A DNA stretch of 64,000 nucleotides from Apostichopus japonicus. Its lineage: Eukaryota > Echinodermata > Holothuroidea > Aspidochirotida > Stichopodidae. Location of the stretch: NCBI RefSeq assembly GCF_037975245.1, contig NC_092562.1, positions 24,381,554 to 24,445,553 on the forward strand, read 5' to 3'. The first letter of the stretch is position 1, and each line of letters starts with the position of its first letter. The notes under the pieces are model-generated. The model was not told the origin of the DNA. It worked only from the letters and a program-made list of their open reading frames with translations, and searched no databases. Below, piece by piece: positions 49,145-62,422 of this stretch. The position numbers and the translations under genes were made by a program.

Positions 49145-50690
49145 CATATAGATATACTCAACATATGCTAACAGATATGCTAGCCATAAGAATGAGATTC
49201 AGGTAGCTTAAATTCAACATTAGCCTTATAAAGAATAAACTGTGTTCGATCTATTCTGCCTTTGATTACAGAAGTATTTATCGGGATCAAGTTATTTCTG
49301 TAGGAACAATATATACCAATGACGTTTGTACCTCTGAGGGGGAGGGGAGATGTGATACGTCATGCGAATAAATGCATACTATAATTATGACATCGGAGGT
49401 TGCGAACTAAAATCTTTCTTAACTCTTTGATCGGAAACTCTCCTAGCTATAAGCCTATGAGCAGCAAGTATTCTGCTATCAATTAGCATCGCAAATTTTA
49501 CCAAAACCCATACAAAAAGTAGCCTTGGCATGTGTACTGGTTCAAGTTGAATGACTTTATTATACGTCAAATGAGAAGAAAACAGTTTGAGCTGATGGTA
49601 ACATGTGTGTATATACATAAGACATACCACTAACAACGTAGTGATTGAGTGTGTAAATACTGTGTCACTACAACATTCTGTCTATCATCGGAACAGACTC
49701 TTCATGACTGTAAACTATAGAGAGGGTATTTGTTTTGCTTTACTAACAAAATAACACAGTGTGCGATCGAATGGGACTGTTTTACACACCCCTCGGCCTC
49801 ATGTGATATACACATCGTCAGTACATAATAAATAACACTAAGTGGATATATCACCTTGAACTGGCCAGGTATCCAATTCTAGAAGTGTACATTCGTCTCT
49901 TCCTACAGAGTATACAACCATTGATATATGCAATATACATAGTTATAATATCCATGTTTGACACCATCTGGAAGAGAATGCTTTATGTATCTCGTGTCAT
50001 TTTCATTTCACATCATGTTCTAGTGATTATTATAATATTCTATAAAGATATCTGCAGCATGATTATCATTATTTCTGTCTTTCACACCTTTCAAACAATG
50101 ATTCGTATAGCTTACGTCGTATTTACATCAAGTGAATTAGAATTAAAGAAGACTTATTACATATGTTCTTGTCATTTCCATTTGTGACATATCTTGTAGG
50201 GAACAATTTATTTGTGTCATAAATATATTATAAATATTTTTTGAAAGAGCATTTTCTATTATTAAACATTTTATGCACTGAAAGCTTCTATTTTGTTAGT
50301 CCAACAATGAGCCATATTTCATAAAAGTGAAGTGAGTATGGGACAATTTCAGAAAGTCGTTAAGTGCTTTCATCATTCATTTGCTCTGTTCATTTCACGT
50401 GATTACAAGAGGCTTTCAATATTACAAGAGGAAAATATTCACGACGTTCCAGTCCTTTCAATAGATAACAGCACAAGTTTTATCGTTTCACTTGATCACA
50501 CATATTTAAACATCATATCGGGCAGAAGAAGTCGGTGACTGATGCATGCATATATTACTGAGGTGTATACTGATACATAGATTGACAACTTAGCAGGAAT
50601 GTGATTTATCTAACTGGCTTGACGATGTAGAGCCTACTTATCCATTTATCCACTGTTTTGATGTATTAAGGTATCATCCCATGCACTGTA
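49145..50690. other. Intergenic, no gene seen
   Basis: AT-rich sequence; short hydrophobic frames (for example 49885-50187) reflect TA-rich composition rather than membrane proteins. Confidence 0.5.
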
Positions 50691-51575
50691 ATTAAATACT
50701 GTGAGGCCTTGATGGAATATTGTGATATATTCCATCGTGTATCTACTACTGCAAAGCATTGATGTATGAATATAAATGCGAAGCACCCCATCTTGTATCT
50801 ACCACTGCAAGGCACTAGATATTGTATCTACTACTGCGATGCATTGACGAAAGCATATACTACTATGATGCATTTCATCTTTTATCAACCATTGTGAAGC
50901 GCTTAATGTTGTATCTACCACTAGGAGGCATTGATATATGTATATATTACTGCGAGGCATATCTTATTGTATCTACCACCGCGAGGCAATTAATATTGTA
51001 TCTACTACTACGAGGCATTGACGAAAGCATATACTACTATTAGGCACTTCATCTGTTATCAACCATTGTGAGGCACTTAATGTTGTATCTACCACTGGGA
51101 GGCATTGATGTATGTATATATTACTGCGAGGCATATCTTATTGTATCTACCACCGCGAGGCAATTAATATTGTATCTACTACTACGAGGCATTGTCGAAA
51201 GCATATGCTACTATGATGCATCTCATCTTTTATTAACCATTGTGAGGCACTTAATGTTGTATCTACCACTGGGAGGCATTGATATATGTATATATTACTG
51301 CGAGGCATGTCTTATTGTATCTACCACTAGGAGGCAATTAATATTGTATCTCCTACTACGAGGCATTGACGAAAGCATATACTACTATGAGGCACTTCAT
51401 CTGTTATCAACCATTGTGAGGCACATAATGTTGTATCTACCACAGGGAGGCACTAGATATTGTATCTACTACTGGGAGGCATTGATATATGCACATATTA
51501 CTGCGAAACACTTGATCGGACATCTACCACTGTGCGGCAATTAATATTATCTACTATTGTGTATCTACTACTGTG
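50691..51575 (+). repeat. 29-bp minisatellite with a 174-bp six-mer higher-order repeat
   Basis: The base unit is 29 bp, of the type TTGTATCTACTACTGCGAGG plus nine bases. Six distinguishable monomers recur in the same order. The AATGTTGTATCTACCAC anchor occurs at 50905, 51079, 51253 and 51427, each exactly 174 bp apart. Copies of the same monomer in successive six-mers match far better than neighbouring monomers do. Edges are more degenerate. The unit of 174 is a multiple of three, which explains the 73- and 158-residue frames with a 58-residue repeat; no other sign of a protein is seen. Confidence 0.93.
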
Positions 51576-54500
51576 ACTCTTCGAGTAGAAAATGCAATTA
51601 CCTTCTCCGAGATATGATTTCGAGAAATATATTAATATGAATAATATTTATTGAGAGACAACATTAATATAATGTGGCAATGAACATTCATGTGAGTCAT
51701 TTCCATAACACCAACTCGATGAGAATGTGTAATATCATATCTTGTTCATGAACGGCCTTCATAAATTAGTTTTTAAAGAGCAATAACGTGCTGTTACACA
51801 GATGGTTTCGTTCATGATTTTCACTGCTGCTCAGTAAATCATGAGCTCAGCAAACAACATAATATTTTATTGCCTGCACTTTCCCCCGTATTTTCAATTC
51901 AATGTAATCTTTCAATATCGTAGACGTCATCAGCCGAACGAATCAGACACAATTTTTTATTGAATATTATTTTTTTGCTCTGCGGATAAATGATATAACT
52001 ATTATAAAGAAAAAGAGAAAAACATTTTCAGTTCTGTTGCTATGGTGATTTCTTCTCTTCTGTTGCCCATATGTCATCATAAATTATCACCACATTAGAA
52101 TAATTCGGTACACAAAGCTACCAGCAAATGGTTCAGACCCCAAGAAAATTCTCCAGCAATTTTGTCAAGCAACCTTGCTCAGCCAACGTAATAGCATTAT
52201 AACCATCATGCCCTATTAGTTTCCAATTCATCTGAAACGACTGATCTTAAGTTTAGTATACTATATGCAGTTTCAGTTCATAAAACGTCACAGGAGTTAT
52301 GTTCAAGTCATCAAAATAAACCCAAGCGTGTCAAGAGGAAGTTTATCTGGAGCTGCATGAGAGTGCATCGCCACTACCATTAAAATCATCGATTTAACAA
52401 TTAATATCATGCTAAACAACTTACTCCATTAACATGCTTATTAAAATACAGTTCATGTTTCTGAAGCATAGTAACGTATGCAGTAAACACAATGAAACTA
52501 TACAAATTTTGAAGATTATTGTTTGTCAAACATATAATATTGAAACCGTGCAGGTTCAATACACTTTATGTATAGTTTTAATTCAAAGCCTCATTTGCAA
52601 TGAATGTATATCATGATGGAAACAAGCTTTACAAGAAGGATGAATAATCGACAAAGAGAGAGGGGGAGAGTGGGAGAGAATTTCCTTTAAAATTCTCTTC
52701 TTCTGTGACTTTGAACTTTTAATAACTTGGCTTTAAAAAGAGTCGTTTTAAAAATTGGTTTGATCAAGACTACTCTTCGCATGGTATTTTTTATTTCCGC
52801 ACATGCATTATATAGTGGTTGCTATTGGTTTTGCTCATAATTGAGACGGATGAAGAGTGAGCAACATGCATGACAGGAGGAAAAGGTTCAGAATGACAAA
52901 AAGGGCATTTATGGCAAGAAAATATATAATAATTTGCAGGAAGAAGAAAACTGGCTCATTTTCAGTGACAATGGTACATTGAATCTTTCTTGTCCATATC
53001 ATTTGTTTTGTATTATGTTTACGGGGTATACTAAAACTATGTTGTCATGGTTACACATGTTTCGTAGCTTTAATTTTGTGAGTGTGTATATAGAAAGATG
53101 TTTGCCAGACAGCATGATATATATGACATTTAACTCATCAAATCGTTTTAACCGAAGGCATAACTCGCTAATTTGCCAAACGATAGTTTGTTTTTTTTCA
53201 AATAAGTAGGTGCATTGACATGAAGTCAGTCAAATGAAATATTGCTCAAAAATGCACTTGGCTAATTAACTATAGCCGCCATATTAGGGTTGTCTGCCTT
53301 GGAAGAGTTTCTAATAAATATTATTCTTTGACATCCTATAGCCTTCGTAAAATGGCTTTACATATAGTCATTATCAATATTTTTATAACGCTGAATTGCG
53401 ATCATGGGAGGCGACGTTGATTACAACGTTAATTTGTTTTTTCATTACATCACTTTTTGCTTCTATCTATATGTAAATGAATATTCATGTTACATTTTTT
53501 ATCACGTAGCTTTCCTCTAAGATGTCCGTTATATAAGTTCGTAATTAATGATATTGTTACTCACTACAAAGGCAAATCTATGTCAAAACAAAAATAATTC
53601 AACTATCTTAGATTATCACCACGTGTTAATGTTATCTGAACTAAAAACTAATTAAAACTTCTTCAAATCGAAAACTGTTTACTTGACTTTTGCTGTAGAA
53701 ACACGGGATGGAACGATCTGGTCGCTATTATTCAAGCTCTTCTTGTTAATCCCAAAATCAGCATAGGTTTTGCATTAATGATTCATCCTCATGTATCTCA
53801 GAGAAACACGGTTTAGTAACATATTTGCGTCCATGACTGTAGATTAATCCATACGCAGATTATATACCCCGCTGGTTTTACATTACCTACTGGCAGCCAA
53901 TGCAACGATCATTTTACAGTCTAGGATAATATTCAGTTAGTTCGGAACAGCATCTCATGATCTTGCTCCTAACTGTAGATTGATTGAACGTATCCTATTT
54001 TAGCCAGCTAAACCCTCACTCGCTCACTCCAGGCAGTGGATCACACATGTATTTGGTCGGTGATGCCATCATGATAAATTAATGAAAGCTTTTCTAATCT
54101 GTTATAAAGTTCTTGCTGATTTAAAACGTGATACATTCGAAATGTTTAGTTAGATGCTTAATGATAATATGTTTTCTGTGTTCAGAATTATATCAATATG
54201 CGAATTTCTGATAATTATAATCATTTCTCTGTGCAGTTTGGGTAAATAAATTAATAAATTATAAATATAACTATTATCTTTCTCAGTGCAATTGACATGA
54301 TGATATCCGTGTCACATTGATGTTGCCAGATGCCTTCATAAAATGTGATCTAGGTTGTAACAAAAAAAAAACCCATTTAATCAACGTTCTAGCCGTTTGT
54401 GTTAAGTCAGCAATATGACCCACCAGAGTATACCTTTAAACGTCAATGCATTTTGCGCCGTAAATATTCATTTTTCATGCAGTTTGGATACACCCTAATG

Positions 54501-55329
54501 AACAACGTGTCTTTCTTTTTCTGGCACAAAAAATATTTTATAACTCTTTATCTATCAGCTTTTAACCATGCAGGCCTGTGTAAAATAACTTCTGACAACT
54601 CGGTTTTATTTTACGTGTTGAAATGTGATGTATCGCATCACAGCAGTATGGTTACTTGACATCCCTAAGTATTCTTGTCAATGATTAACTTTCTACCCAT
54701 TAATAACATGGTCGCTATTGCGATTATTGCCTTGGGCTAGTTAGTGCAAAGCACGTATACAGAGATACTATATCGAAAGGTTCAAATTAAAAATAAATTA
54801 GGATTCGATGTTCGAAGATTCTGCCAAAACAAAAACGAACTGCAGCTTGTTGTATATCTAGCATTAATATCTAGCTTAGAATATATATGTAAATGGAATT
54901 CTAGTAGCAGAATGCATCGTAACGTCCAGAGTTATTTTAGAAAGAGAAAAACCCGGGAAATTAATTCTGGAAGTGACGGAAACATCTATGTGAGTATACG
55001 GTAAAGGTGATACACTAAGGATATATGGAAAACAAATTATTTAGCATATATTTGGATAAAAACAATAAACCAACAATGTCAGTAAGCAAGATTAAGAATG
55101 CGTTAGCTCTGGTTACCATCATTAGTAGTGCAATGCTGTATTCGATCTCATATTGTTTACTGTGTACGGGTCTGAGGTCTGTACTGCGTGGGATTCCACT
55201 GTATTATGTATTAAATGAATGAATTGTTGCCTGTCTCAGGAGTAACATATTTTAAGTATACCGGCATGAATTATTATGCATTGCACGTTTAACATTTGTT
55301 TGCTTTTTTTAGATATTTTTTACTTTATT
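51576..55329. other. Intergenic, no gene seen
   Basis: AT-rich sequence without supported exons, RNAs or bounded repeats. Short frames near 52934-53209 and 54399-55222 show no domains. Confidence 0.5.
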
Positions 55330-55795
55330 TAGCTTCAGTTATCTAATATGTTATGAAAATGTATAGCTTCGGTTATACACTACTATATGATGTGCTATAC
55401 ATAGTAAGGTTTATCTTCGATATTAAAACTATTATCTAATGTGTTGCAATTATGGTTAGCTTCGGTATTACACTATTAATTAATGTGTCGTAATTATGTT
55501 TAGCTTCGGTTACACACTACTATCTAATGTTTTATATAGTCAGGTTTATCTTCGGTTTTAAATTATTATCTGATGTGTTATATTTATGTTTAGCATTGGT
55601 TATCCAGAATTACCTGATGTATATCATAATAGAGTTATTCGGTTATACACGAAATATAATTGATATGCTATAGTAAGGTTTAACTTCGATTTTAAAACTA
55701 TTAATCGTATCTGATGTGTCATAATAATGTTTAGCTTTGGTTAAACACTATTATCTAATGTGTTATAATAAGGTGTAGTTATGGTTCAATTCGGT
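55330..55795 (+). repeat. ~46-bp degenerate tandem repeat, about 10 copies
   Basis: The phrases TTTAGCTTCGGTTATACAC and TATTATCTAATGTGTTATA alternate at a spacing of about 45-46 bp, with many substitutions and small indels. It is AT-rich and has no long frame. Confidence 0.8.
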
Positions 55796-57688
55796 GTGTA
55801 TGATATGGTTTTAAAGATAATGTTTTAAATAGAAGATGTCACTGATATTTCAGTAAATATAATGTTTACTAAGATGAGTTTTTAAGTACCTTTGTTATTG
55901 GGAGGGGTGATATGCATAAACGTATTTAACAGAGGCTATGAGAGAACTGCTTCGATGTTAAACAGGCAGAAAAGAAACAACCATTTCAGAAAACAATTAA
56001 ACTAAGAATTAATCAATTAGTTTGGTTTAAACTTATAAACAAAGGAATTACAAAGGTGAGCATTGGCAACTGATTGATTTGGTTAAACATTGAAAAAAAA
56101 AATATATGAAATGGTGAAACTGATCAAAACGGTCAACAGAGATCAAATGGTTTACATTATAGTTGGTGTCGTTAAAACGATTAAGATAGAGTTATATGAT
56201 TAAAAAGGATTTACTGTTTCAACGGTTAGACATTTAAAATAATTCAAACTATTATAAAATCCTTTACAATATTTTCAATATAAATTTTCGTCATTTCTCC
56301 TTAACTGGGTGTGATTTACAAATGGCTGTGTATGATGCGTACGTCGTTTGAATACCGACTAAATTAAAGTCTTTAGCAAAGGATATTTCAGTCATATTTA
56401 TGTCAATTCAACCTTTTCCTAAAACTTAATTGTAAACTTGTGTTAGTTTTCCTCTTGTCCATTATGTTGAACATCACCTCAAGTGCTGTGTTATCGGCTG
56501 CTACAAATTGATAATGACATGTTTTTTGCTCATCTAATGCGACTTGCTTTCTCTCGTTTTGTTTCTTTTCTTTTTCGTCTTTCACAACTTGCAATGTCCT
56601 CCTCGGAAGATATATGTGTTAATTGACAGACTTTAACTGAATACATAATACTCTACGTGCTACCAAAGCTGTTAAGATGCGGTTCTCAAATCTCGCGTTC
56701 ATTTTTTTCCATTTCTTATATACCGTGTAATTCCATTTAGTATCTACATTACTAATTCAGTTTAAGGTCATCTTCGTACTCTAAACGACCATCACCGGAT
56801 TTGAAAAAAACTCGGTCACCCTCAATTTGGTTTTATCTCATTTCACTGCATCTTGTTAAAACAGATTGCCGAAAAAAATCGATACATCTTAGCACCACTT
56901 TATATTAAAATTAAAGAGCCGTAAAATGCAGACGAAGTCTGCTCTGGTAAAATGAGTTCACTTATTATAAGTCATTACCATATACTAATAATTAGGTGCC
57001 AGTGGGGAATTGAAGGCAATCGTAATCTTATGCAAGGAGCTGCACAAATAATGTAAGAACATACAAAACTACTGATATATGATTATATAGTTTTCACCTG
57101 ATGTGGAAGATTTTTAAAAGGAGAACAACAAATTATTTGCAATTGTTATTATTTTGAATGACTTATTTATTATTTTATTCTATTTATTTAATTTTTTAAT
57201 TGATGCATTTTTTGTCGAACGATCAAAAGATAAGCAAAGTTAGCCAACAATTATCGTTAGATTAGCATTTCAGACGGGGTGAAAATTTGCAATAGAAAAA
57301 CTTTAAAGACTGTTAAAACCTAAAGAGAGTTTCCTTTTTTTAAGCTAAATGTGAATTTTACAATATGTCCTGAACAAAACGATGACGTCATTCGTCTCCC
57401 ATGCCTCACCGAAACAGTTGAGATATGAATGTTTGCATACTTTTAATGGTTGATATTACCCCTAAATACCCACAAATATTAGACATTATGACCCACTTCC
57501 AACTCGTCTAATTTTGTTGAGTATCACGTATGTCAACGGTAGACGTTAGCCTAAAGATATAACATTGAGTAAAGTATGGTATAATACAACAAATCAACCA
57601 TTATCAGACGGGGATTTGATGTCGCTCCCAGGGTTTTCGAATTCTTCCGAAAATTGGCTAGAGAATTACTTGACCTTTGTTGGATTTC
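55796..57688. other. Intergenic, no gene seen
   Basis: AT-rich sequence with TGACGTCA at 57383-57390. The 72-codon frame at 57565-57783 crosses into the duplicated block and is not supported as a gene. Confidence 0.45.
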
Positions 57689-58255
57689 GCTCTACAATGG
57701 CGTCTGCGTATGGGCAATACTATACAATCCTTGCTGTACTGGGATTTGACGGGACTCTGACTGATTCTGATTACATGCGTTAATAACGTATTTGCCCTTA
57801 CATTTTCAATTCAATTCAGTTAAATTCAGTTCAGTTTAGTTCAGTTCAGTTCAGGTAGGTCAGGTCAGGTCAGATCAGGTCAGTCCACTCCACTCAAGTC
57901 GCTCTATAATGGCGTCTGCGTGTGGGCAATTCTATACAATCCCTGTTGTATTAGGTTTGACGGAACTCTGACTGATTCGTATTACATGCGTTAATAACGT
58001 ATTTGCCCTTGTAAATTTTCAAATCAGTTCAGTTCAGTTCAAGTCAGTTCAGTTCAGTTCAGTTCAGTTCAGTTCACTTCACTTCAGTTCACTTCAGTTC
58101 AGTTCAGTTCAGTTCAGTTCACTTCAGTTCAGTTCAAGTCAATTCAGTTCAGGTCAGGTCAGGTCAGGTCAGGTCAGGTCAGGTCAGGTCGAGTCAGGTC
58201 AGGTCAGTCCAATCCAATCCAATCCAATCCAATCCCATTCAATTCCATTCAATTT
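57689..58255 (+). repeat. Duplicated ~212-bp block ending in pentanucleotide arrays
   Basis: The block starting GCTCTACAATGGCGTCTGCG at 57689 recurs at 57901 with several changes (both include TTACATGCGTTAATAACGTA). Each copy ends in a pentanucleotide array: (GTTCA)n, then (GGTCA)n, then TCC-containing pentamers. These lie at about 57809-57895 and 58019-58255. The same order of variants in both copies shows that the array was duplicated with the block and then grew in copy 2. Confidence 0.93.
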
Positions 58256-59570
58256 CTTATATTTCTCACTGACACAAGTAGTTTTGAAAAAGAAGACATT
58301 CATTTTACATATGATGGACACAAGAAAAAACTACTGTTCGTCAGAGCCAGTGACCGTGAAACAAATAAAAACAAACAGAATGACAATATCAAGGAGAAAT
58401 AAGATGAAAAAACAAAGTAACTCGTCAGCGAAATAAGTAGTTAGATTGAACTTCTATAACTTAGAAATGATAACTAATTATAAGAAAAGATTTGGGATTC
58501 TTTTGAAAAGAATAAGGGAAGGGGTCGATCGTACATCAGGTGAAAGGTAACATTATAACAATAATTATGGAGAAGTAATTTGACTTCTATGACCTGTTAC
58601 TGAAAAGAGATTATTATTCCGAATATGAGTTGAGAACATTAGGTGGTTTAATTAGATTAGCCAGTACAGTTGGTAACAAATCATGGCAGTATTTAAGTAC
58701 AATTACTGCCATATAGTACTTGTGAATATCTTTGATTTTCAAAGGTTGCCATCCAATCACAACTGATTAGTCGTAATCCGTCTGGGTTTCTTCGTGAGCA
58801 GCTTGAAGTAATCTATTTTGTATAGTCTGGAGAGGTGTTTAGGACAGTACAGCACAGGCTGTGCCATAAAATTCAATAGCATAAGGAACGCCTAGAATAT
58901 ATAAGCGAGTGATAAATAGATATTGTAGTATCAGCTGAGAGAATGTCATTTATGTGATAGAAGACACTTATATACCAATATGACAATTCAAATATAATTC
59001 CACATAGAGATAGAGTCAAATCAGATGCGAATGAAATGATTTATTTCTTAATAGAGAGGTTGTTATTGTACAACACATTACCCATTAGGACTCTTTGAAT
59101 ATTGTCAATTGACATTTACACGACAGGAAAGAACTGAAGAAAATAAGACAGGAAACGGTGTCATATTTGTTTTGAATGTATACAGTTAGTTGAGTTGAAT
59201 TGTTTTTCTGTTAAACAACTGAACTTAAGTTATAAGAGTAATTGGACAGACATGTACTGCAAGGTTCAGTCGAGTTAATATCCATATTTTCCTGGCTCGA
59301 GTTGAGTCATTGTACTTTTTTATGAGGGATAAAAATGAAGACCTTATATTCTTCAAGTCATTTCTCTTTCGAAAGTTACTGCCTCAAAACACAACTTCTT
59401 ACACCGAAACAATCCTGGAATTGGACATGAATTTCACCGACTCATAATCTGTTATCGTTAACACATGCAGTCTCTTAAATTGTGAATTTGCTGAATAATA
59501 TGGACCTATGCATATTTTTTTTATACAGAATGACAAACATACTACCGTCTTACAACATATACATATTTAT
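58256..59570. other. Intergenic, no gene seen
   Basis: AT-rich sequence following the pentanucleotide array; nothing recognised. Confidence 0.5.
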
Positions 59571-59584
59571 AGTATATATATATA

Positions 59585-59626
<42 letters not shown>

Positions 59627-59690
59627 TATATATTCATATATATATAAATATATATATAAATATATGTATAAATATATATATATATATAAC
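59571..59690. repeat. (TA)n tract with AAATA-type interruptions
   Basis: TA tract with regularly spaced TATAAATATA variants in its right half. Tyrosine/isoleucine-rich frames here are artefacts. Confidence 0.9.
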
Positions 59691-60749
59691 CATCAAAGCA
59701 TTTCAGACAGCGTCAAAATAATTGTCCAAAAAGTACACTATGTACAAGGCATTATTCCCTTTTATATCTTCACATTTCATAAATTCACAACGGAGGCAAG
59801 TCAGCTGCAAACATATTAAAATTGCTTCGTATAGAGTCGGTCAACATTTTGACGTCACACCAGAACAATGTGACAATTACCGTGTCTTTCTACTGTATAT
59901 GGCCATGGTGTATCAAATTTCGTTAATGCCTACTTTAAACTCACTGAATCATCCATAAAAAACGCTGTCGTCTGCCTTTAAGCAGGCAATCTCTCCATAA
60001 TTGCAATCATTTCGCAGATGTTCTAAAAAACAGCGACATATTGCTGGATGCGTACGTTGCCAGGGTGATGTCATAATTATGACGTATAACTGTTTGAGTA
60101 AACGGATCAATAGTACAACCATTGTGAAAAATGGTAATCTTAAGTTAAGCAACGTGAACATATTTCTATATCTTTAGGGCAGGTTTGCTAAAATTCACAT
60201 TTCGAACTAAAGAGTAAATTTTCTTTTTCGGAATTGCTACGGGCAAAAACGAATCTAGCTTTCGAATTTTCTCGTCTTTGCACGAAGTTAGCTGTGGTTA
60301 CTAAGAGACGGCGTTTAACGACAATACCTGTCAGATATAATAAGAAAGGAAGAAAAAGGCAAACGGCAGTCTTGTCCGATTGTTATAGTTTGCTGTGATG
60401 GCAAACGCAACATATATTGCGAATCAAGTCATAATTTACATTGCCATTTTAACTGTTAGATTTTGTAATACCAAACGATTTTCATGTCCCAATCGTTTTG
60501 TTACTATTCATCATGAAGGTATAGAATTACAGAGAATTGCGTCAATGAATTGAAGCAGAGAGATTGCACGAGTGTTGTGTCTTTACGCTGAATTTACTCT
60601 CTGTAAATGACATTTATACAGATGAAGAGACAGACAAGCTATACCGTCATAAGTTATCAAATCTAAATGTGTGTACTTTCTCGGTTCGTCCGTAATAAAT
60701 AACTGTGTATTGAAGAACTTGAACTTCATCGTCATCGATTCACTGAGTT

Positions 60750-60750
<1 letters not shown>
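59691..60750. other. Intergenic, no gene seen
   Basis: No supported exon. TGACGTCA occurs at 59850-59857. Confidence 0.5.

Positions 60751-60802
<52 letters not shown>
60751..60802. repeat. (TA)n microsatellite
   Basis: TA tract with a single TTTA interruption near 60770. Confidence 0.9.
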
Positions 60803-60807
<5 letters not shown>

Positions 60808-61674
60808 CTTAATTAAACATAGTACATTATCTATTAGTCAGCCATCTTGATAAGTTACCATATGTACGTCTGTTGTGACTGGTCACACGAAAGAAATCAC
60901 TCTAGACAATCATCGATTTGTTACCTATGCAGACCAATAATTGATGTATAATCTTAGTTTCTTCTTTCGTGAAACAGATTTCATCTTCTCGTCCTTCATC
61001 CTATAACTTTCCAATGTTTTTTCTAGGTGAAATTGAGAGTGCACAGCTTCCTTAGGATTATTGTTGTGAAAGACAACAAGAATTGTCCTGTATGGAGGGG
61101 ATGTCGATTATATTGAAAATGTTGGATGACGGATAACCAATAATGTGGAACGCGTGCCAATTTTCTAGTAAATTGTCGATCAATATAGACTTAATGTTGC
61201 CTTGAGAGTCTCCTAAGGAGTTGGTTTAGCTGTTTTGAGAATTTTAGAAATCCTGGAAGCCTAATAAAATGTGAGATTGTCTGAGATGGTTGAATTGTTT
61301 TGCCTCAGAATGTATGATCGTAATCTCGCAACTGAAGGAGGAACGAGCGATCTTAATGAATCCTACAAGTTCAATGTTCTTGAGAATCGCAAAGGATCTA
61401 TGTTGTCTTCTGTGACGTAGTTATACTTATAGTTAGATCAATCATTCAAAGTTTGGTTTTAAGTGTAAATTATTTATTATGTTGTCTCTCTCTCAACAGA
61501 GGGAATGGTAAAACACATCTCTTGAAGGAAGGCACTTGCGTGTTAATAATTGTAACTATATCCTCCCACGGGCTTTTTTTCCGGTTATGGCAAGAGATGT
61601 CGCATTTATCATTCGATAACCTAATATGAACTTGCAAAGTTTTCCCTGCTCTTAATACGAGAATGCAAATCGTC

Positions 61675-61678
<4 letters not shown>
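60803..61678. other. Intergenic, no gene seen
   Basis: AT-rich sequence between two (TA)n tracts, left of the tRNA-like array; no exon, RNA or repeat is supported. Confidence 0.5.

Positions 61679-61710
<32 letters not shown>
61679..61710. repeat. (TA)n microsatellite at the array edge
   Basis: TA tract that runs directly into the anticodon loop of the first, truncated tRNA-like sequence. Confidence 0.95.
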
Positions 61711-61714
<4 letters not shown>

Positions 61715-61748
61715 GCGGGAGGCCCGTGGTTCGAATCCCGGTGGAGGC
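61709..61748 (+). pseudogene. 3' half of the tRNA-like sequence
   Basis: This fragment starts in the anticodon loop (TACAGA) directly after (TA)n and keeps the B box and 3' acceptor strand. The 5' half is missing. Confidence 0.8.
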
Positions 61749-62049
61749 TGAAAGTTTTTTCACTGTTCTTGATTTTCCAACTCATTACGATTTTCATTTA
61801 TATATATTCATTTGCCTTTGTCGTTTACCTCCATTGCATTAACATAAAGTCTGTTCAAAGTATCTCTTTCGAGATCCGGCTTTAGGAATCACAAATGATT
61901 TTCGAGTTGGATAGCATCATGTTTGATCTCTAGAGTAGGGCAAAATATGTCACCAAAAACAGAACTAGTATTGTTCGATATAGGTGACAAACGCCTACAG
62001 TGGAATTACGATCTTCCTTACCGGTTTCGAACCTCTGGACATACAATCA

Positions 62050-62121
62050 GCGTCCATAGCCTAGTGGTTAGGGTGTCCGCGTACAGAGCGGGAGGCCCGT
62101 GGTTCGAATCCCGGTGGAGGC
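62050..62121 (+). ncRNA. tRNA-like sequence, array unit 1
   Basis: A 72-nt cloverleaf-like sequence. Acceptor strands GCGTCCA/TGGAGGC pair 6 of 7. The D arm GCC..GGT has loop TAGTGGTTAG. The anticodon stem TCCGC/GCGGG encloses loop GTACAGA, giving ACA at the anticodon position. The variable loop has five bases. The T loop TTCGAAT is standard, but the T stem CGTGG/CCCGG has two mismatches. A box TAGCCTAGTGG and B box GGTTCGAATCC fit Pol III promoter consensus, and a T6 run follows at about 62128-62133. It is transcribable in principle. The stem faults and the unusual anticodon argue against a working tRNA. Confidence 0.65.
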
Positions 62122-62422
62122 TGAAAGTTTTTTCACTGTTCTTGATTTTCCAACTCATTACGATTTTCATTTATATATATTCATTTTCCTTTGTCGTTTA
62201 CCTCCATTGCATTAACATAAAGTCTGTTCAAAGTATCTCTTTCGAGATCCGGCTTTAGGAATCACAAATGATTTTCGAGTTGGATAGCATCATGTTTGAT
62301 CTCTAGAGTAGGGCAAAATATGTCACCAAAAACAGAACTAGTATTGTTCGATATAGGTGACAAACGCCTACAGTGGAATTACGATCTTCCTTACCGGTTT
62401 CGAACCTCTGGACATACAATCA

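Noticed and set aside
50822-51544. 158-residue repeat protein with hydrophobic segments
   Set aside because: The frame exists because the 174-bp repeat is divisible by three. There is no start context, splice signal or third-position bias that I can see.
50691-51575. CRISPR-like array (29-bp repeats)
   Set aside because: The 29-bp units are head-to-tail without unique spacers, and the context is eukaryotic.
62050-62121. Functional tRNA-Cys with anticodon ACA
   Set aside because: Two T-stem mismatches, an acceptor G-G clash and an anticodon not normally used in animals make a working tRNA unlikely; kept as tRNA-like.
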